Shown: piece after piece, positions 47,100 through 58,714 of the stretch | Numbering within the stretch: position 1 is the first letter of the stretch | Layout: each line of letters opens with the position of its first letter | Source: Epiperipatus broadwayi | Taxonomy: Eukaryota; Onychophora; Udeonychophora; Euonychophora; Peripatidae | Length of the DNA stretch: 64,000 nt | Reading direction: 5' to 3' | Assembly (NCBI GenBank): GCA_028023455.1 | Contig: JAQFVV010006255.1 | Span: 5,996,001 to 6,060,000 of the forward strand | Program-made: the position numbers and the translations under genes | Notes under the pieces: model-generated | Told to the model about the DNA's origin: nothing | Databases searched by the model: none | The model's input: only the letters and a program-made list of their open reading frames with translations

Positions 47100-48466
47100 T
47101 TTTATTTTCTCTTGTTTTCTTTGGTTTTTCTTGGTTTTTTTCATCTTCAAAGTTTCAATTACTGGAAAGCACTGTATGATGGTATCCATTATTTCAATTG
47201 TTGTTTTATTTATAAATTTTTGGCTCCACTTGATTAGTATCCATGTTTGGCAGTACTTTTACTTTTTTTTGTAAGTATACAGTTTCATTTTTCAGGGCTT
47301 GAAGTTTTTAGATTTAATACTTGGTGAATCATCTGAATTCTTGTTTTTTTTTCTATTAAAAACTTTTTGGTATGCATAAAATTACTGTTATTTTTTGTAT
47401 TTGTTTATTATTTTTGATTTTCATTCTCTTCATTTGTGTTTGCTTTTATTATAAATTTCATTGACATGAGTGGAGAATGGTCTATAGTTTCATGTTTATT
47501 TGTTTTGATTGTCGATTTTATTGCCTTGGGTCGGGGGGAAATCTATGTTTTCCATCTGCCTGAGTTTGCATGTGCTATCTGAATTATCTTCTAATTTTTG
47601 TGAGTGGTAATTATTCTTTTCACCTAGATCTTTTTTTTCATTGCATTGTATTGCTACATGGCCTCTTTCACCACAGGCAAAACAACATGGCTTCTGCCCT
47701 CAAGTATATAAGTATGGTGTGGCTTTTTGGTCTGTTATGTATGTTGAAAAGTTATCTGGGTCTATTGATTTATGCAATTTGACTTTATATTTGAAACTAT
47801 TTGTAAATACAGATACTGATGTTTCTTTTAGGTATATTTGCTGAAAAAAAAAAACTTTTCCAAAGGGGTTCCTCATTCTTTGGAAATTGTCAAAGTTATA
47901 TCCAAAGTAGGCATTTTTTAACACATTAGTGATATTCTTACATCTGCTTTCATCAACTAATACTATGGCAAAATTTTCTAGAATTTTAATGTTATTTTTA
48001 AATTGTTCTCTTTGTGTAGCTTCATAAAACTCAACTGCTAGATAGCTGCTATTAGGATGACCACCTATGCATTGTACAGTCTCCAGTAAATTGTTTTTAT
48101 TTAGTGCTTCAATTAGGAGTGTTTTGAGAAAACAGTAGAGAGTGCAGTGACTGTCTGTTATTGCCAACACTATTGATTTTTTGGTAAAAATCTTTTAAAC
48201 ACTGCAAATAGTGTTCTTGGTATTATATTATTGAATCTCTCCCTAATCTGTTCAAGCATTTAATCTGTCCATTGTGTGGGGGATGCTTCAATTTCATCCT
48301 GATTTTCCAGATCTAAATCTCTAAGATCATCTGATGTAGTTTTTTAAAATCTAGATTTTTTTTCCTGGTTAACACTATTTTAGTTAGTTTTGGCTATTGT
48401 TTTGTATGTCTTCCTTGTGTTTTGAGAAGGCCCTGCTGCCTGATCAAGAGACTGGGCAGTCACCAT
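47100..48466 (-). pseudogene. LINE B ORF1 (zinc-knuckle nucleic-acid-binding protein), broken
   Basis: The ATG at 48464-48466 opens MVTAQSLDQAAGPSQNTRKT. After stops and frameshifts the frame 47700-48170 follows LINE A ORF1 (for example VLKNAYFGYNFDNFQRMRNP). At about 47645-47690 the peptide CCFACGERGHVAIQC is a CCHC knuckle (C-x2-C-x4-H-x4-C). The C-terminal tail is basic, but the GRP core present in LINE A is not retained. Confidence 0.75.
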
Positions 48467-48848
48467 GTTTTAGTATAGCGGGTAATTTTGTCACAAGATT
48501 TCTTTCATAACTACTTTTTTTCAGACTCGATGATATCTTTTTCACTATTTTTCCTTCTACTTTTCCCCCCTTTTTTGCCTCTACATAATATTATCAATTA
48601 TATTTATTTGAATTGTTGTCCATCCCCCATGCTATGCATTTATTACAATTCATGTAGTTTTTGCTGATTTTTTTCTTTGTTCACTATTTTTTTAAAAAAA
48701 CTCACATTTCATAAAACAATTGGATTTACATTGATTTGAAAATGTTTTACATTTTTCAAAAAAAAAAAATCCCTTATGTAGCTTTTTAATCTTAAAATAA
48801 TAGGGGACTTTTTACTTATTTGCAACCTTATATGTGAATCAGGTGGCA

Positions 48849-49049
<201 letters not shown>

Positions 49050-49295
49050 TATGTTTCAAAGCAAAACTTTATTGAGTCTAAAAAGTTACAGAGTCATATA
49101 TTGATTTTTTACAAATGAAAAACAAATTACAACTTTCAGTATATAAGTCTTTATCTTTTCTGCATACTTTTTTTTTCTTCTTGTTTTTAAATTTGGTCTT
49201 CTATTTAGTTCAGTTTATGCTTGCATTTTTTTTTTAAAGTTGGAAAAAATGCTGATGTTGAAAATGTCATCATCTATCTTATTGGTCTTTATATT

Positions 49296-52200
49296 TCATA
49301 GACTGGATCTCTGTTTCAAGTGTGACCATGTAGCTGCAAATATATCTGGTTGAGCTAGGATGCTGTCTCTTTTTCTTAACAGTTCTAGTTTTATTGAATA
49401 TGTTGCTGGGTGGCGTCGAGGGTTATTGGCAAGTGCAAAAGTGCATCTGGTGCACCAATAGGCATAAAGGCTGTATGTTGCTGCACGAATAGCAGGGTTG
49501 TTGCCTTTTTTAAATGTATTTATTATTTCATCAATTGAAATGATAGCCTTTCTGTATGTGGTAAACATTGTGCAACATATTGTTTCTAGGGCACTGCAGG
49601 AATGAAGAAAATGATCTTGTGTCTCTTCTTCTCTATGACATAGTCCACACATGGGGTCTATATTGGTATAGAATCTACGAAATCTAAGGAAATGAGTTGT
49701 GGGTAGAGCATTGAGATTAAGCTTAAGTAGAAAATCGAATAATTTTGGTTCTAATGACCATTTTCTGAATTGTTGCAGTAGTTGCCTGTTGTCTATTCCA
49801 AGAACTGATGGATGTAGATTGGGTGTCTGGTTTGGATGTAGTATATTGTAAATGTCCCAGTATGTATACTTGTTGTCATTATTGAGTGATATTTTGTTGT
49901 ATATTGGCTTGAGTTCTTCAATCAGTGTGGATAGATATCCATATGAAGGGGGTGGTCTGTCTGTGGGTATTGTACTGATTACACACTCCAGGTCTGGAAA
50001 TCTTTTTATGGTTGCTGTTATTAGATTTACTGATTTCTGTGTGTAAAAAACATTGATTGTATGGAGTCCAAGTCCATTGCTATGTGGTGGTCTGCTCAGA
50101 TTTTTTAAAGAGATTGCCACTGTCTTTCTCTTCCATATTAGTTTGTTACAGATTGACGAGATTTTAGATATGAATGTTTTTGCAAATTTGATTATAGGTG
50201 TATAGTATGTAATTTTTGTAGTTATAAGTTGATTAAATAGTGCTACCTTTGCATATATTGACAGGTATGACTTTTCAAGTGAGGCTGTGATTTTTTCAGC
50301 ATCTATTTTTAATTTATTTTGAATTTTTTGCCTCATTCCATTGGTTCCAAGGTAGAATGGGAAACCAAGGAAAGCAGATGGTTTACCATTAAACATCTCT
50401 GTACAGTGCTTGCCTGTGTATATTGACCATGCAGCAGTTTTATTTGTGTTAATTTTTAAATTAAAATTTGAGGTATAATTCTTGATTATCTCTTGTAATA
50501 TGGGGAGGTTCTTTTTAGAGGGGAGGAAAACGGTTACATCGTCCATATAGGCTATGCATGATATATTTAAAGCAGTGTTTGGAATTTGAATGCCTTTTAT
50601 TTTTTTCTGTATCTCTATTAATAGAGGATTTATATATATTGTAAAGAGCAAGGCACTTAGGGGGGATCCTTGTGGGATGGATTGACTCGGTCTGAAGGCT
50701 GGTGATTTTTTTCCATTCAATGTGATGTGAATTTCATGGCTGAGTAGCAGATTGGCTATTATATATAGTAGGGATGGAGGTGTTGTTGTTTTTTTCAGCA
50801 CGTCTAATAATTTGGCTATAGGTACTGAGTCAAAAGCTGCCTCAATGTCTAGTTGAACTATAATTGGTGCATATTTCTTTCTTTTTTTTACTACTTCAAT
50901 AATTGTTTTGTACATTAAGGCACCCTGGCCAATGGATGATCCTTTTTTGGCATATTGTGCTGATGATAACACAGGGAGTATGTGTTGTTCTATTTTTTCC
51001 TTTATCACTCTTTCAAGAATTTTTATTCCTAAAGGTCCCATTGAAATTGGTCGTAGATTAGATAAAGATGATATTGCTGTTGGTTTTTTGTTAAATGGAA
51101 CCATTGCAATTGGGTATAGACTTTGTATGTTGTAAATTTTTTGGGATATGTAATTGGCTAGATCGCACAGGTATTTTGCTGTGAAGTGACTAAGATGTTT
51201 GAACACAAATTTGGGAATTCCTTGTGGTCCTGGGTGACATGTGTTTGTTATTGTTGCAAGTTGAAATGCAATGTCAGTTGTTGTTATTGGTGTGTCTGTT
51301 TCAGGGTCTCCAAATATGTCTTCATTTGGTATGTACACTCTCTGTTTTTGCAGGTTTTTTTTAAAGTGTTGATATATTGGTTTTATCATGTTATGTCCAG
51401 CTGTTATAGAGCCATCTATTTCAAGTGCCATAGGCACTCTGACTGTGGATGGGTATCCCAATGCCCACCGTATGTATGCTCTGGTCCAAGTATGTTGTTG
51501 TGTAAGGCATATTTTTTTCTGATTTATTGCTACATATTGCTTTAGTGTATTGCATGTATTGTTGTACATTTCTGTAAGTTTTTTAATTTGTGTTTGATTA
51601 TCTGTAGTTGGTCTGGAAATGATTATTCTTTTATGTAGTTCATCTGCCAATGCTAATAATCTGGTGGGGGGTGTTGAGTTGCAGGTAATATGATTGATGT
51701 TGAAAGAAAGTATATTGGTGAATGCTATATACTTTTGTACTGGATCGAGTGACATGTTTTGAAGTTTTTGGAGCATTATATATGTTTCTGAATATAGGAA
51801 TTCAGTTGTTTGTGCTGGAAGAAGTATTCGCATAGTCTTTTGGAGGGCTATTGTTGTATTCTGTATTTTTGTTAGGTCGAGGGTGATGAACTGAGCAGCA
51901 TGATCTGAGATTATAGATGGACAGAGTTCAAGATTAAAATAATGATGTAACATTGGTGAGTAGAAACACAAATCAATAAGTGACTTATATCTATTGTTAT
52001 TAAAAGATATTGAGTTTGATGGGAGAAAACTCTCAGCACTCATAAGTGGGATTGTTATTTGATGGATCCATTTGGTGACAAAAGTTTGGTAGGTCATGTT
52101 GAAATCTCCCAGGAGTATTATGGGATTTGGTGTTGCTGTAAGCATTGAATTTATTGTTGCTATTATTCTGGAGATGATAACGGGGCCTGGTGGTATATAT

Positions 52201-52532
52201 ACAAATACTAGGTTAAGTGTGATATTTTTATGATGGAGTGTTAATATGATAAGATTAGAGTCAATATATATAATTTTAAAAGAATCGAAAGGGCAGTTGT
52301 GGGAAATAATTATGCCTGTCACACCTGATGGTGATGATGATTGCCTTGAGCAGGCACAAAAACCTTGGCTGACTAAATATTTTGATGGATCAATTTGAGA
52401 GCTGCTGTATATTTTTGTTTCCAAAAGCCCCAGTATGTGTGGTTGTGTTGTATGTAACCATTTTTTGAGATCAAAAAGTTTTTTGGTGGCATTTAAGCCT
52501 CTAATGTTGAGAGAGCCAATTTTTATCTTCAT
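49296..52532 (-). CDS. LINE A ORF2: endonuclease and reverse transcriptase, 1078 aa
   Basis: It nicks target DNA and copies the element RNA in place (target-primed reverse transcription). Residues 1-220 are an apurinic-type endonuclease: GSLNIRGLNA (6-15), LLETKI (36-41, catalytic Glu), LLGDFNM (140-146) and SDHA (209-212). RT follows: GPQGIPKFVF (435-444), SNLRPISMGP (491-500), QLDIEAAFDSV (560-570, first Asp), QGSPLSALLF (621-630) and AYMDDVTVF (671-679, catalytic Asp pair; Met replaces the usual Ala). Residues 962-979 form C-x2-C-x8-H-x4-C, the C-terminal zinc motif common in L1/Tx1 elements. Every key residue is present and no stop interrupts, so it could be active. The start is the ATG right at the endonuclease domain. 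Confidence 0.92.
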   Translation of the reverse strand: MKIKIGSLNIRGLNATKKLFDLKKWLHTTQPHILGLLETKIYSSSQIDPSKYLVSQGFCACSRQSSSPSGVTGIIISHNCPFDSFKIIYIDSNLIILTLHHKNITLNLVFVYIPPGPVIISRIIATINSMLTATPNPIILLGDFNMTYQTFVTKWIHQITIPLMSAESFLPSNSISFNNNRYKSLIDLCFYSPMLHHYFNLELCPSIISDHAAQFITLDLTKIQNTTIALQKTMRILLPAQTTEFLYSETYIMLQKLQNMSLDPVQKYIAFTNILSFNINHITCNSTPPTRLLALADELHKRIIISRPTTDNQTQIKKLTEMYNNTCNTLKQYVAINQKKICLTQQHTWTRAYIRWALGYPSTVRVPMALEIDGSITAGHNMIKPIYQHFKKNLQKQRVYIPNEDIFGDPETDTPITTTDIAFQLATITNTCHPGPQGIPKFVFKHLSHFTAKYLCDLANYISQKIYNIQSLYPIAMVPFNKKPTAISSLSNLRPISMGPLGIKILERVIKEKIEQHILPVLSSAQYAKKGSSIGQGALMYKTIIEVVKKRKKYAPIIVQLDIEAAFDSVPIAKLLDVLKKTTTPPSLLYIIANLLLSHEIHITLNGKKSPAFRPSQSIPQGSPLSALLFTIYINPLLIEIQKKIKGIQIPNTALNISCIAYMDDVTVFLPSKKNLPILQEIIKNYTSNFNLKINTNKTAAWSIYTGKHCTEMFNGKPSAFLGFPFYLGTNGMRQKIQNKLKIDAEKITASLEKSYLSIYAKVALFNQLITTKITYYTPIIKFAKTFISKISSICNKLIWKRKTVAISLKNLSRPPHSNGLGLHTINVFYTQKSVNLITATIKRFPDLECVISTIPTDRPPPSYGYLSTLIEELKPIYNKISLNNDNKYTYWDIYNILHPNQTPNLHPSVLGIDNRQLLQQFRKWSLEPKLFDFLLKLNLNALPTTHFLRFRRFYTNIDPMCGLCHREEETQDHFLHSCSALETICCTMFTTYRKAIISIDEIINTFKKGNNPAIRAATYSLYAYWCTRCTFALANNPRRHPATYSIKLELLRKRDSILAQPDIFAATWSHLKQRSSL

Positions 52533-52761
52533 GTTTTAAATAATTTTTTAACAAGGTATTGATTTTTATTTCATTTTTAATACTAAATTTTTGTTTATAT
52601 TGCAGTAGATGGATGCTGATACATATTTAAGACATTGTTGGGTTTATTATCAGTTTTTCTTTCATTTAATATTGCTTCAGACTCTATACAGGCAATTTGT
52701 GATGAAACCGAACAGGTGTCCATTTGTTGTTGGCTTACATCCATTTCTATTTCATCATTTT

Positions 52762-54198
52762 CTAAATTGTATATGTCTGATGAGTTGTGCTTTTGGTCTG
52801 TTTTTTTGCCTTTTTGGATTCATGATTTTTACTTGGTCTGCCTGGCTTTCTTTTTCCCTCTGGTGTATTCTCTTGAATAGGTGGAAGAGGGGCTTCTATT
52901 GCATCCATTATGTTTGATGCAGTTTTGTTTATAATTGTAGTTTTTTTTTTTATTGGTATCTTTATATTATCTGGATTTATATTTTCATTATATAACTGTG
53001 TGTGTTTACTTTCTGTTTGTTGATTTTTACTTGGTACACATTTTGTTTTATTGAGATGCTGATCCTGTGATGTAATTGCTGTATTTTGTGTTGTGGTTTC
53101 TTGAGAATTATTTTCGTTTGAATCTTGGATTTCTGTGTTAGTTTTTGTGTTATTATTTTTTTGGTTGGTCTTTGGGATAGGCAATTCTGATCCATTATTA
53201 TTTTTGTTTGTGGGTGTTTTGAACCTGTTTTTTTCCGGTTTCTATTATTGGGTTGCCAATGGATGTAGTGTTATTATAAATTTTATTTTCATCACTGGGT
53301 TGTTCTGGGGAGAGGATTTTAGTTTGTTCACAGTGATTGCTTTTTGTGTTATCGCACTGAGTTGCTAGGTGTCCTCTCTGTCCACAGCCAAAACAAAGTG
53401 GCTTTAGACCTCTTATGTGAAGAGAGAGTGTCGCTTCTTGATCTGTAATCTGTGTTGGAATCGTTGAGGTGTCTACGTTTTTATGTAGTTTTATTTTAAA
53501 TTCAAAACGATTACTACATATCGGTATAGGTGTGTCTTTTAAATATATAGGCTGTAGGGCAATTACTTTTCCAAACGGGTTTATCATTTTTTGGAAATCT
53601 TGTACGTTGTATTTAAGATAAGTATTTTTAAGCACTCCAGTAATTATATTTTTCCGGTTTTCATCTATAATTACGAGTGCGTAATTAGTGCTAAAATAGT
53701 GGATTGAAACCGTTCTTTTTGCTGCTGGGTATAAAAATCAATGGTTATATATCGAGAATTTGGATGGTCGGTGATACAAGAGATTGTTTCCCATAGTGCA
53801 TTTTGCGTGATTGCTTCATATAATAAAGCTTTTGGGAAACAATATAATGAGCATTGATTATCGGTTACTGCGAGTACTAACGAAGTTGGTGAAAAAAACC
53901 TGCGAAATGTCTCAAATAACGTCCGAGGCACCGTATTACTGAAACGGTCCGTCACATTTTCAAGCGTTTCTTTTGTCCAGATTGCGGCTGGGGGTTGATT
54001 TTCCTCTCGAGTGTTTAGATCAAGATTTTTAATATCATTTGTGTTTGTTCTACGGAAGTGCGGTATTTGAGTTGGTGCTGTAGTATTGCTATTACTTTTA
54101 AGTACTTTTGCATACGAAATAGGCGATGTTGAAACTAACGATGTTGTTAATTTCGTATTGGTGCTTAATTCGCTCATGCTTGACTGGGCAGTAGCCAT
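52762..54198 (-). pseudogene. LINE A ORF1: zinc-knuckle protein with AT-hook-like tail, two frameshifts
   Basis: ATG at 54196-54198 (MATAQSSMSELSTNTKL). Frames 53671-54198, 53198-53635 and 52762-53184 line up as one protein of about 470 residues, with shifts near 53700 and near an A-run at 53233-53240. LINE B ORF1 supports the joins. Middle part: CFGCGQRGHLATQC, one CCHC knuckle for RNA binding. Tail: polar Asn/Gln/Lys linker, then EGKRKPGRPSKNHESKKAKK, whose KRKPGRPSK fits the AT-hook core (basic-GRP-basic). Such proteins coat the LINE RNA. The shifts may be real decay or sequencing errors in homopolymers. Confidence 0.8.
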
Positions 54199-54410
54199 GA
54201 TTTATTCTGACTCAAGTCAGTATTTTTTTAAAAAAATATATTAAAACACACCGATATTTTCAAAAAACACTATTAATCTATTATATAATTCGATTTTTCC
54301 TGTATTATGTTTGTTTTTCGCATAACAAGTTGGAACAAAAGTAAAAAATAAATACTTACATCGGAGAACTTAACGATTGCTTCTTACCTCAGCAGAGATT
54401 TGCTGTGGGA

Positions 54411-54523
<113 letters not shown>

Positions 54524-54686
54524 GGATAAAGTCATGTGATATAAAAGAATTTAAAACATTTGCTTTAAATGTCCTAAATGTTTGTTATTGCTAACCTTGG
54601 GACTGGAAATTAATCAAGTTTTTGGGGAAATTAAAACATATGCTTGATTGATTTCTCAGATCAATTATGAATATTTTTTTCTCATA

Positions 54687-55647
54687 CACCTGGGTCTCAT
54701 TTTATGCGGTAGATAGGTTCCACAGAAAACCTGCATTAAAAAAAATTGCACAAAAATAGACTTAACTTACCTTGGAAAATGGGGGATAGGGTCTGTAATT
54801 TTTAGAATTCGCATAAAAGCAAAGCAACAAAGAAAAATTATTTTAAAAATCACATTTAAAAAATAAGCAAATAAAGTATGACTAATAAAAAATTTCAAAT
54901 ATTTAAAAAAAATTAATACAAGACAAACTTTTTTATTAACTCCAATATTTAATTTTACATTTTTCATACATATTTTAATCATTAACGCTAGCGTTCATTT
55001 GTAAAGTGGAAAGAAATCAGATTCGATGTGATGTGATGTATTGTAGCTTCTCCTTAAACAAAGTCAAGAATCTCTCAGCAATTATGCCCAGAGAAATCTG
55101 TTAGCCACTTTATTTTTATTTGTGATGTGATGTACAACTAGCACTACTTTCTGTCTTATGCTGTGTAATGGTTTTCTGTTTCTATATTAAAAAAATGAGA
55201 TCGGAATCAAAACAAAAAAGATTATACATTATCATTAGAAAGATTATTTTCAGTTTATAAAATCTTCATTTTTTATTTTAAAAATCTAAAAGATTATTTA
55301 TAACAAAATATACATTTTAAAAGTTTAATTTTTTTGAATATTTATTGCAATATTTTTATATGTAAGAATAAATCTATTATTATTATTATTTACTCATTAG
55401 TATAAATAAGTTATTTACATAGAAGCTAAAATTCTAAATACAGCTTCAGGCCATATTCACGTTAGCTGCTAATATAACGTTATATTTTTGAAAAAAAAAA
55501 GTATTTCAAGTGAAAAGAAGTTATTAATAATTTAAATTTCTTGATATCTAATAAATATAGTGAAATATGAAAGATATTAAGAAGAAACATGAATTACATA
55601 ACTTCAAAATCACATTAAAATAATCTGCATAAAATGAGACCCAGGTG
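54687..55647 (+). mobile_element. Tigger-like element, copy 2 (about 961 bp)
   Basis: Terminal repeats CACCTGGGTCTCATTTTATG and CATAAAATGAGACCCAGGTG are exact inverses, flanked by TA on each side (54685-54686 and 55648-55649). Same family as 28255-29503 and 60888-61936, sharing GGTAGATAGGTTCC and AAAATGGGGGATA after the left end. It lacks the internal hairpin of the other two copies. No transposase. Confidence 0.9.
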
Positions 55648-55858
55648 TATATATTTCATTTTATTGAATATAAATATAAAAGATGTTAAATTGTTTATAT
55701 TTTATTGTTATTGTTGTATTAATTATTATCATTTAAAAGTTTTATTTATTCATAATTTCTCATTTATCAGACAAATATTTTATTTAAAATATCTAGAGGA
55801 TAATATATTTTGATTAGCATTTGTGATAAAATTAGTTTATACACCTATTTAATAATAT

Positions 55859-56171
55859 ATATATTGTGCCCTTTTGTATGGGTCTCCATAAATTGTTGTA
55901 TTCATTTATTTAAAAAATTTTAAATTTAAGATATATTTAGCTATATGATGTTAATTTATTTATGATAATCTTTTAAAAAGCGTAATTAAAGTAATTCATG
56001 AGTATTTGATATGTATATATTGTGCCCTTTTGTATGGGTCTCCATAAATTGTTGTATTCATTTATTTAAAAAATTTTAAATTTAACATATATTTAGCTAT
56101 ATGATGTTAATTTATTTATGATAATCTTTTAAAAAGTGTAATTAAAGTAATTCATGAGTATTTGATATGTA
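55859..56171. repeat. 156-bp tandem duplication
   Basis: TGTGCCCTTTTGTATGGGTC occurs at 55865 and 56021, and the units are nearly identical over their whole length, pointing to a recent duplication. Non-coding. A related word occurs near 31615. Confidence 0.9.
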
Positions 56172-56940
56172 AAAATTGTGCTGATGTTGAGAGAGACGTT
56201 TCAATGGGAACGATAATGGTATATGGTTGGAAAAACTGGCCATAAGCAATACTGCATTAATAAATTTAATAAATGAATGTTTAAAGCTAAAGGTTTTTAA
56301 AAGACAAGTTAGAATTAAATGCATATATTTATTGTTGATAAAAATTAATATTTAATAAATGAATATAAATATTTTAATTATTAGTAATACATGATAGAAG
56401 ATTAATATTTGATTTTAATAATGTCGAATTATTATTTTAAAAAAACTGTTATAATATATTATTTATTTTAAAAATATTTATTTTTAAAAAATGAATTGTT
56501 AGTTTATTTTTAGATTATTACAAGCGTTTGTAGCTTTGTTGTAAAAAACAGATGTTAGTTAAACACATACACACATGCTTGGGAGTTTTTTTTTAGTAAA
56601 GTTGCAAAACTATTTTAAAATTCTGTTATAAAATTTATAAATATTATATTAGCTATCATGAAATAAAAGTAAAAATAATTAATGTGAAACATTAAATCTG
56701 ATTTTTAAAATACTGCTTAAAAACGTAACGAATAAAAATAGACTTAATTTGTTTATAAAAATAATCTTATAAAAGTTAAAAGTGAAATAAAGTAAGAAAG
56801 AATATTTTAAAAAATGTTTAATGGATTTAAATAAATGATAAAGATTAATTTAAGAATTTAATAATGTGATAAATAATAAGTATTAAATAAGTCATTATTT
56901 ATTTTTAATTCTGTCTTGTTGGTAAAATATGTAAATAAGC
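56172..56940. other. AT-rich non-coding DNA upstream of a candidate promoter
   Basis: No gene was recognised. Confidence 0.45.
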
Positions 56941-56963
56941 TAGCAAGTCGATTGTTTAATTCA

Positions 56964-57020
56964 CCAATCAAGTTGAGAGTTTCTTCCGGTATAAAACCAA
57001 GGTTCAATTGTTCGGAGGGG
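56964..57020 (+). promoter_or_regulatory. Candidate pol II core promoter (CCAAT and TATA)
   Basis: CCAAT at 56964-56968 and TATAAAA at 56990-56996 in a C-containing context (TTCCGGTATAAAACCAAGG), in a patch richer in G+C than its surroundings. A start site would be near 57020, about 200 bases before the ATG at 57226. It could also be the promoter of an unrecognised repeat. Confidence 0.4.
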
Positions 57021-57225
57021 ACTTGTGATTGAAATTCTTAAAGTATAGTGTGCTATTAGAAATAGCTAAGTAATTATAGACGCTCTCGAAATCGTTTTAA
57101 AATTATAAGAGAGTAGTTTTTTTTTAAATAATTTATAAAAGTTACCGATAAATATGCAGTGTTAGTTTATTATAATTTCCTATTGATCGTTTTCTTATTG
57201 AAGCTCAATTTACTATCAAATAGTC

Positions 57226-57351
57226 ATGGAAACATTGTATGAGGATAAATGGAGACTTTATGCTGAAAATTTAACAAACGCTGGATTAACTAGGAGAGTT
57301 ATTAGATGCACAAAAGTAATACGTTGGACTTTGTATAAATTTAAAAGCTAA
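57226..57351 (+). CDS. Short ORF or first coding exon, unknown
   Basis: 41 codons, METLYEDKWRLYAENL, then NAGLTRRVIRCTKVIRW, ending KFKS before TAA. Unlike chance AT-rich frames it has balanced composition (Trp, Arg, Glu, Gly, Leu) and follows the CCAAT/TATA promoter by about 230 bases. A donor-like AAAGTAATA inside would allow splicing before the stop. I do not recognise a family. It may be a small protein, a first exon, or chance. Confidence 0.35.
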   Translation: METLYEDKWRLYAENLTNAGLTRRVIRCTKVIRWTLYKFKS

Positions 57352-58290
57352 TGGTAATTAGTTTTATAAAATAGATATTTAAAAGGATGAGAAATAATTC
57401 TTTATGAAAAAAGTATTTGTAAAGTATAAATTTAAATATACATATCTTGATAAAGATATGATAATTAACAGAAATTATATAAATATTTGCCTTGTTAAGT
57501 CTTTATGATTCAAAAGACTACATTTTGATAGTTTTAAAAGGCAAATAAATTGAAAATTTAATTGGCAGAAAAGTACTTATAAGAAAAAAAATTATAATAT
57601 TAGACATCTGAACGCTGGTCGTACAGAAGAATCTAAAAGTAATCTTACCTAAATTTTTGTTAAGGAATGCGCAAATAAATTACATGTGGATATCCAAATC
57701 AATTAAAAAAATAATTAAATAAGAACTTTATAAACTATTGACTAATGTTAAAAATAATAACTTTTAAATAATATTTTTTTTTTTTTCATTTTTAAAAGAA
57801 ATGAATATGGATTCCATAAACTATTTTAATTATTATTTTATTCTTATGACGGAACTGACTTTTTCTTTATTTTTAAAAAAGAACGTTTTCATTTTCTTCA
57901 TTAAAAAACTTTTAAAAAACACGTGATGTACCGGAAAAGGAAGTAATGTTTGGTGAAAATTTGTGCCTAGGAAAAAGAACAATGTAGCTGAAAGAAGACA
58001 CCGTTGGATGTTATGTAATATGTTTTATTTATTAACTAACATAAATATTTAATTAATTATTAATTTATTGAAAGATAGGAAAGGTATATTTACATTTTTT
58101 TTTTTAAAAGTAATAACTAAATATTAATATAATTTTTATTGCATAAAGTTTATTTTATAATTATACAACACGTAATATTTTAAAGAATAATTGTTGAGTA
58201 TAAATGTGAAATTATTTTGTAAAACTGGAATCTTGGAGGACATCGTGTGACGGACTGTACATTGAAGTATCATTTATGGTAAAAATTGTG
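57352..58290. other. AT-rich DNA with a candidate E-box/ETS cluster
   Basis: At 57919-57946 CACGTGATGTACCGGAAAAG, continuing GGAAGTAATG, carries an E-box and two GGAA (ETS-like) cores, typical of housekeeping promoters. No exon could be attached with confidence; 58215-58275 (GGAGGACATCGTGTGACGG) is less AT-rich and ends in ATG-GTAAAA, donor-like. Confidence 0.3.
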
Positions 58291-58452
58291 TAATAATAAT
58301 AATAGTAATAGTAACAAGTCAGAAGTCACATGACTTATATATAGCTTGCACTTACTAATATGTAAAGTTAAGAGCGTGCTAATAGCTCTAAACAAGCTTT
58401 TTTTTTTTTATTTATGATAAATGCTACTACAAGAGAAGGCATTCAAATCGTG

Positions 58453-58508
58453 GTCCCCATCCCCAGACCGGTTTCGACCTATGGGTCTCTTCAGTGAGGA
58501 GTTGGGAC
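58453..58508 (-). ncRNA. Hammerhead ribozyme, left arm
   Basis: All elements as in the copy at 42577, on the minus strand, with the full GTCCC/GGGAC outer stem I. No core mismatch. Confidence 0.88.
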
Positions 58509-58658
58509 ATTAGTATCTGAATTAGGTTCAGGCTCATATGATTTTTTCAGTTGGAGAGCTGACTTTAAAGACATGTAGATGTCTAAAAGTTTCAGATCTT
58601 TTTCTAACAATTATCTTTTAGATAAATGCTTTGCTTGAGTTGGTTTTCTAGATCTAAT

Positions 58659-58714
58659 GTCCCAACTCCTCACTGAAGAGACCCATAGGTCGAAACCGGT
58701 CTGGGGATGGGGAC
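58659..58714 (+). ncRNA. Hammerhead ribozyme, right arm
   Basis: Exact reverse complement of the left-arm ribozyme across all 56 positions. CTGAAGA, GACC-CATA-GGTC, GAAA, ACCGGT and C17 are all intact. Confidence 0.88.

Larger units (their letters stand above)
49050..54410 (-). mobile_element. LINE A: near-intact, full-length L1/Tx1-like LINE
   Basis: About 5.36 kb on the minus strand: 5' UTR (54199-54410), frameshifted ORF1, a spacer of about 230 nt, intact ORF2, 3' UTR, and a terminus with AATAAAGTTTTGCTTTGAAA against (ATT)n. The 5' end also sits directly against (ATT)n (54411-54523). ORF2 is unbroken and the 5' region keeps CpG-bearing sequence unlike its surroundings, so the copy is young. 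Clade placement is by motif only. Confidence 0.9.

Noticed and set aside
49852-51545. Plus-strand frames inside LINE A ORF2
   Set aside because: Antisense shadows of the intact reverse transcriptase gene.
52609-53368. Plus-strand hydrophobic frames resembling membrane proteins
   Set aside because: Antisense to Lys/Asn-rich ORF1; hydrophobicity is a by-product of T-rich codons.
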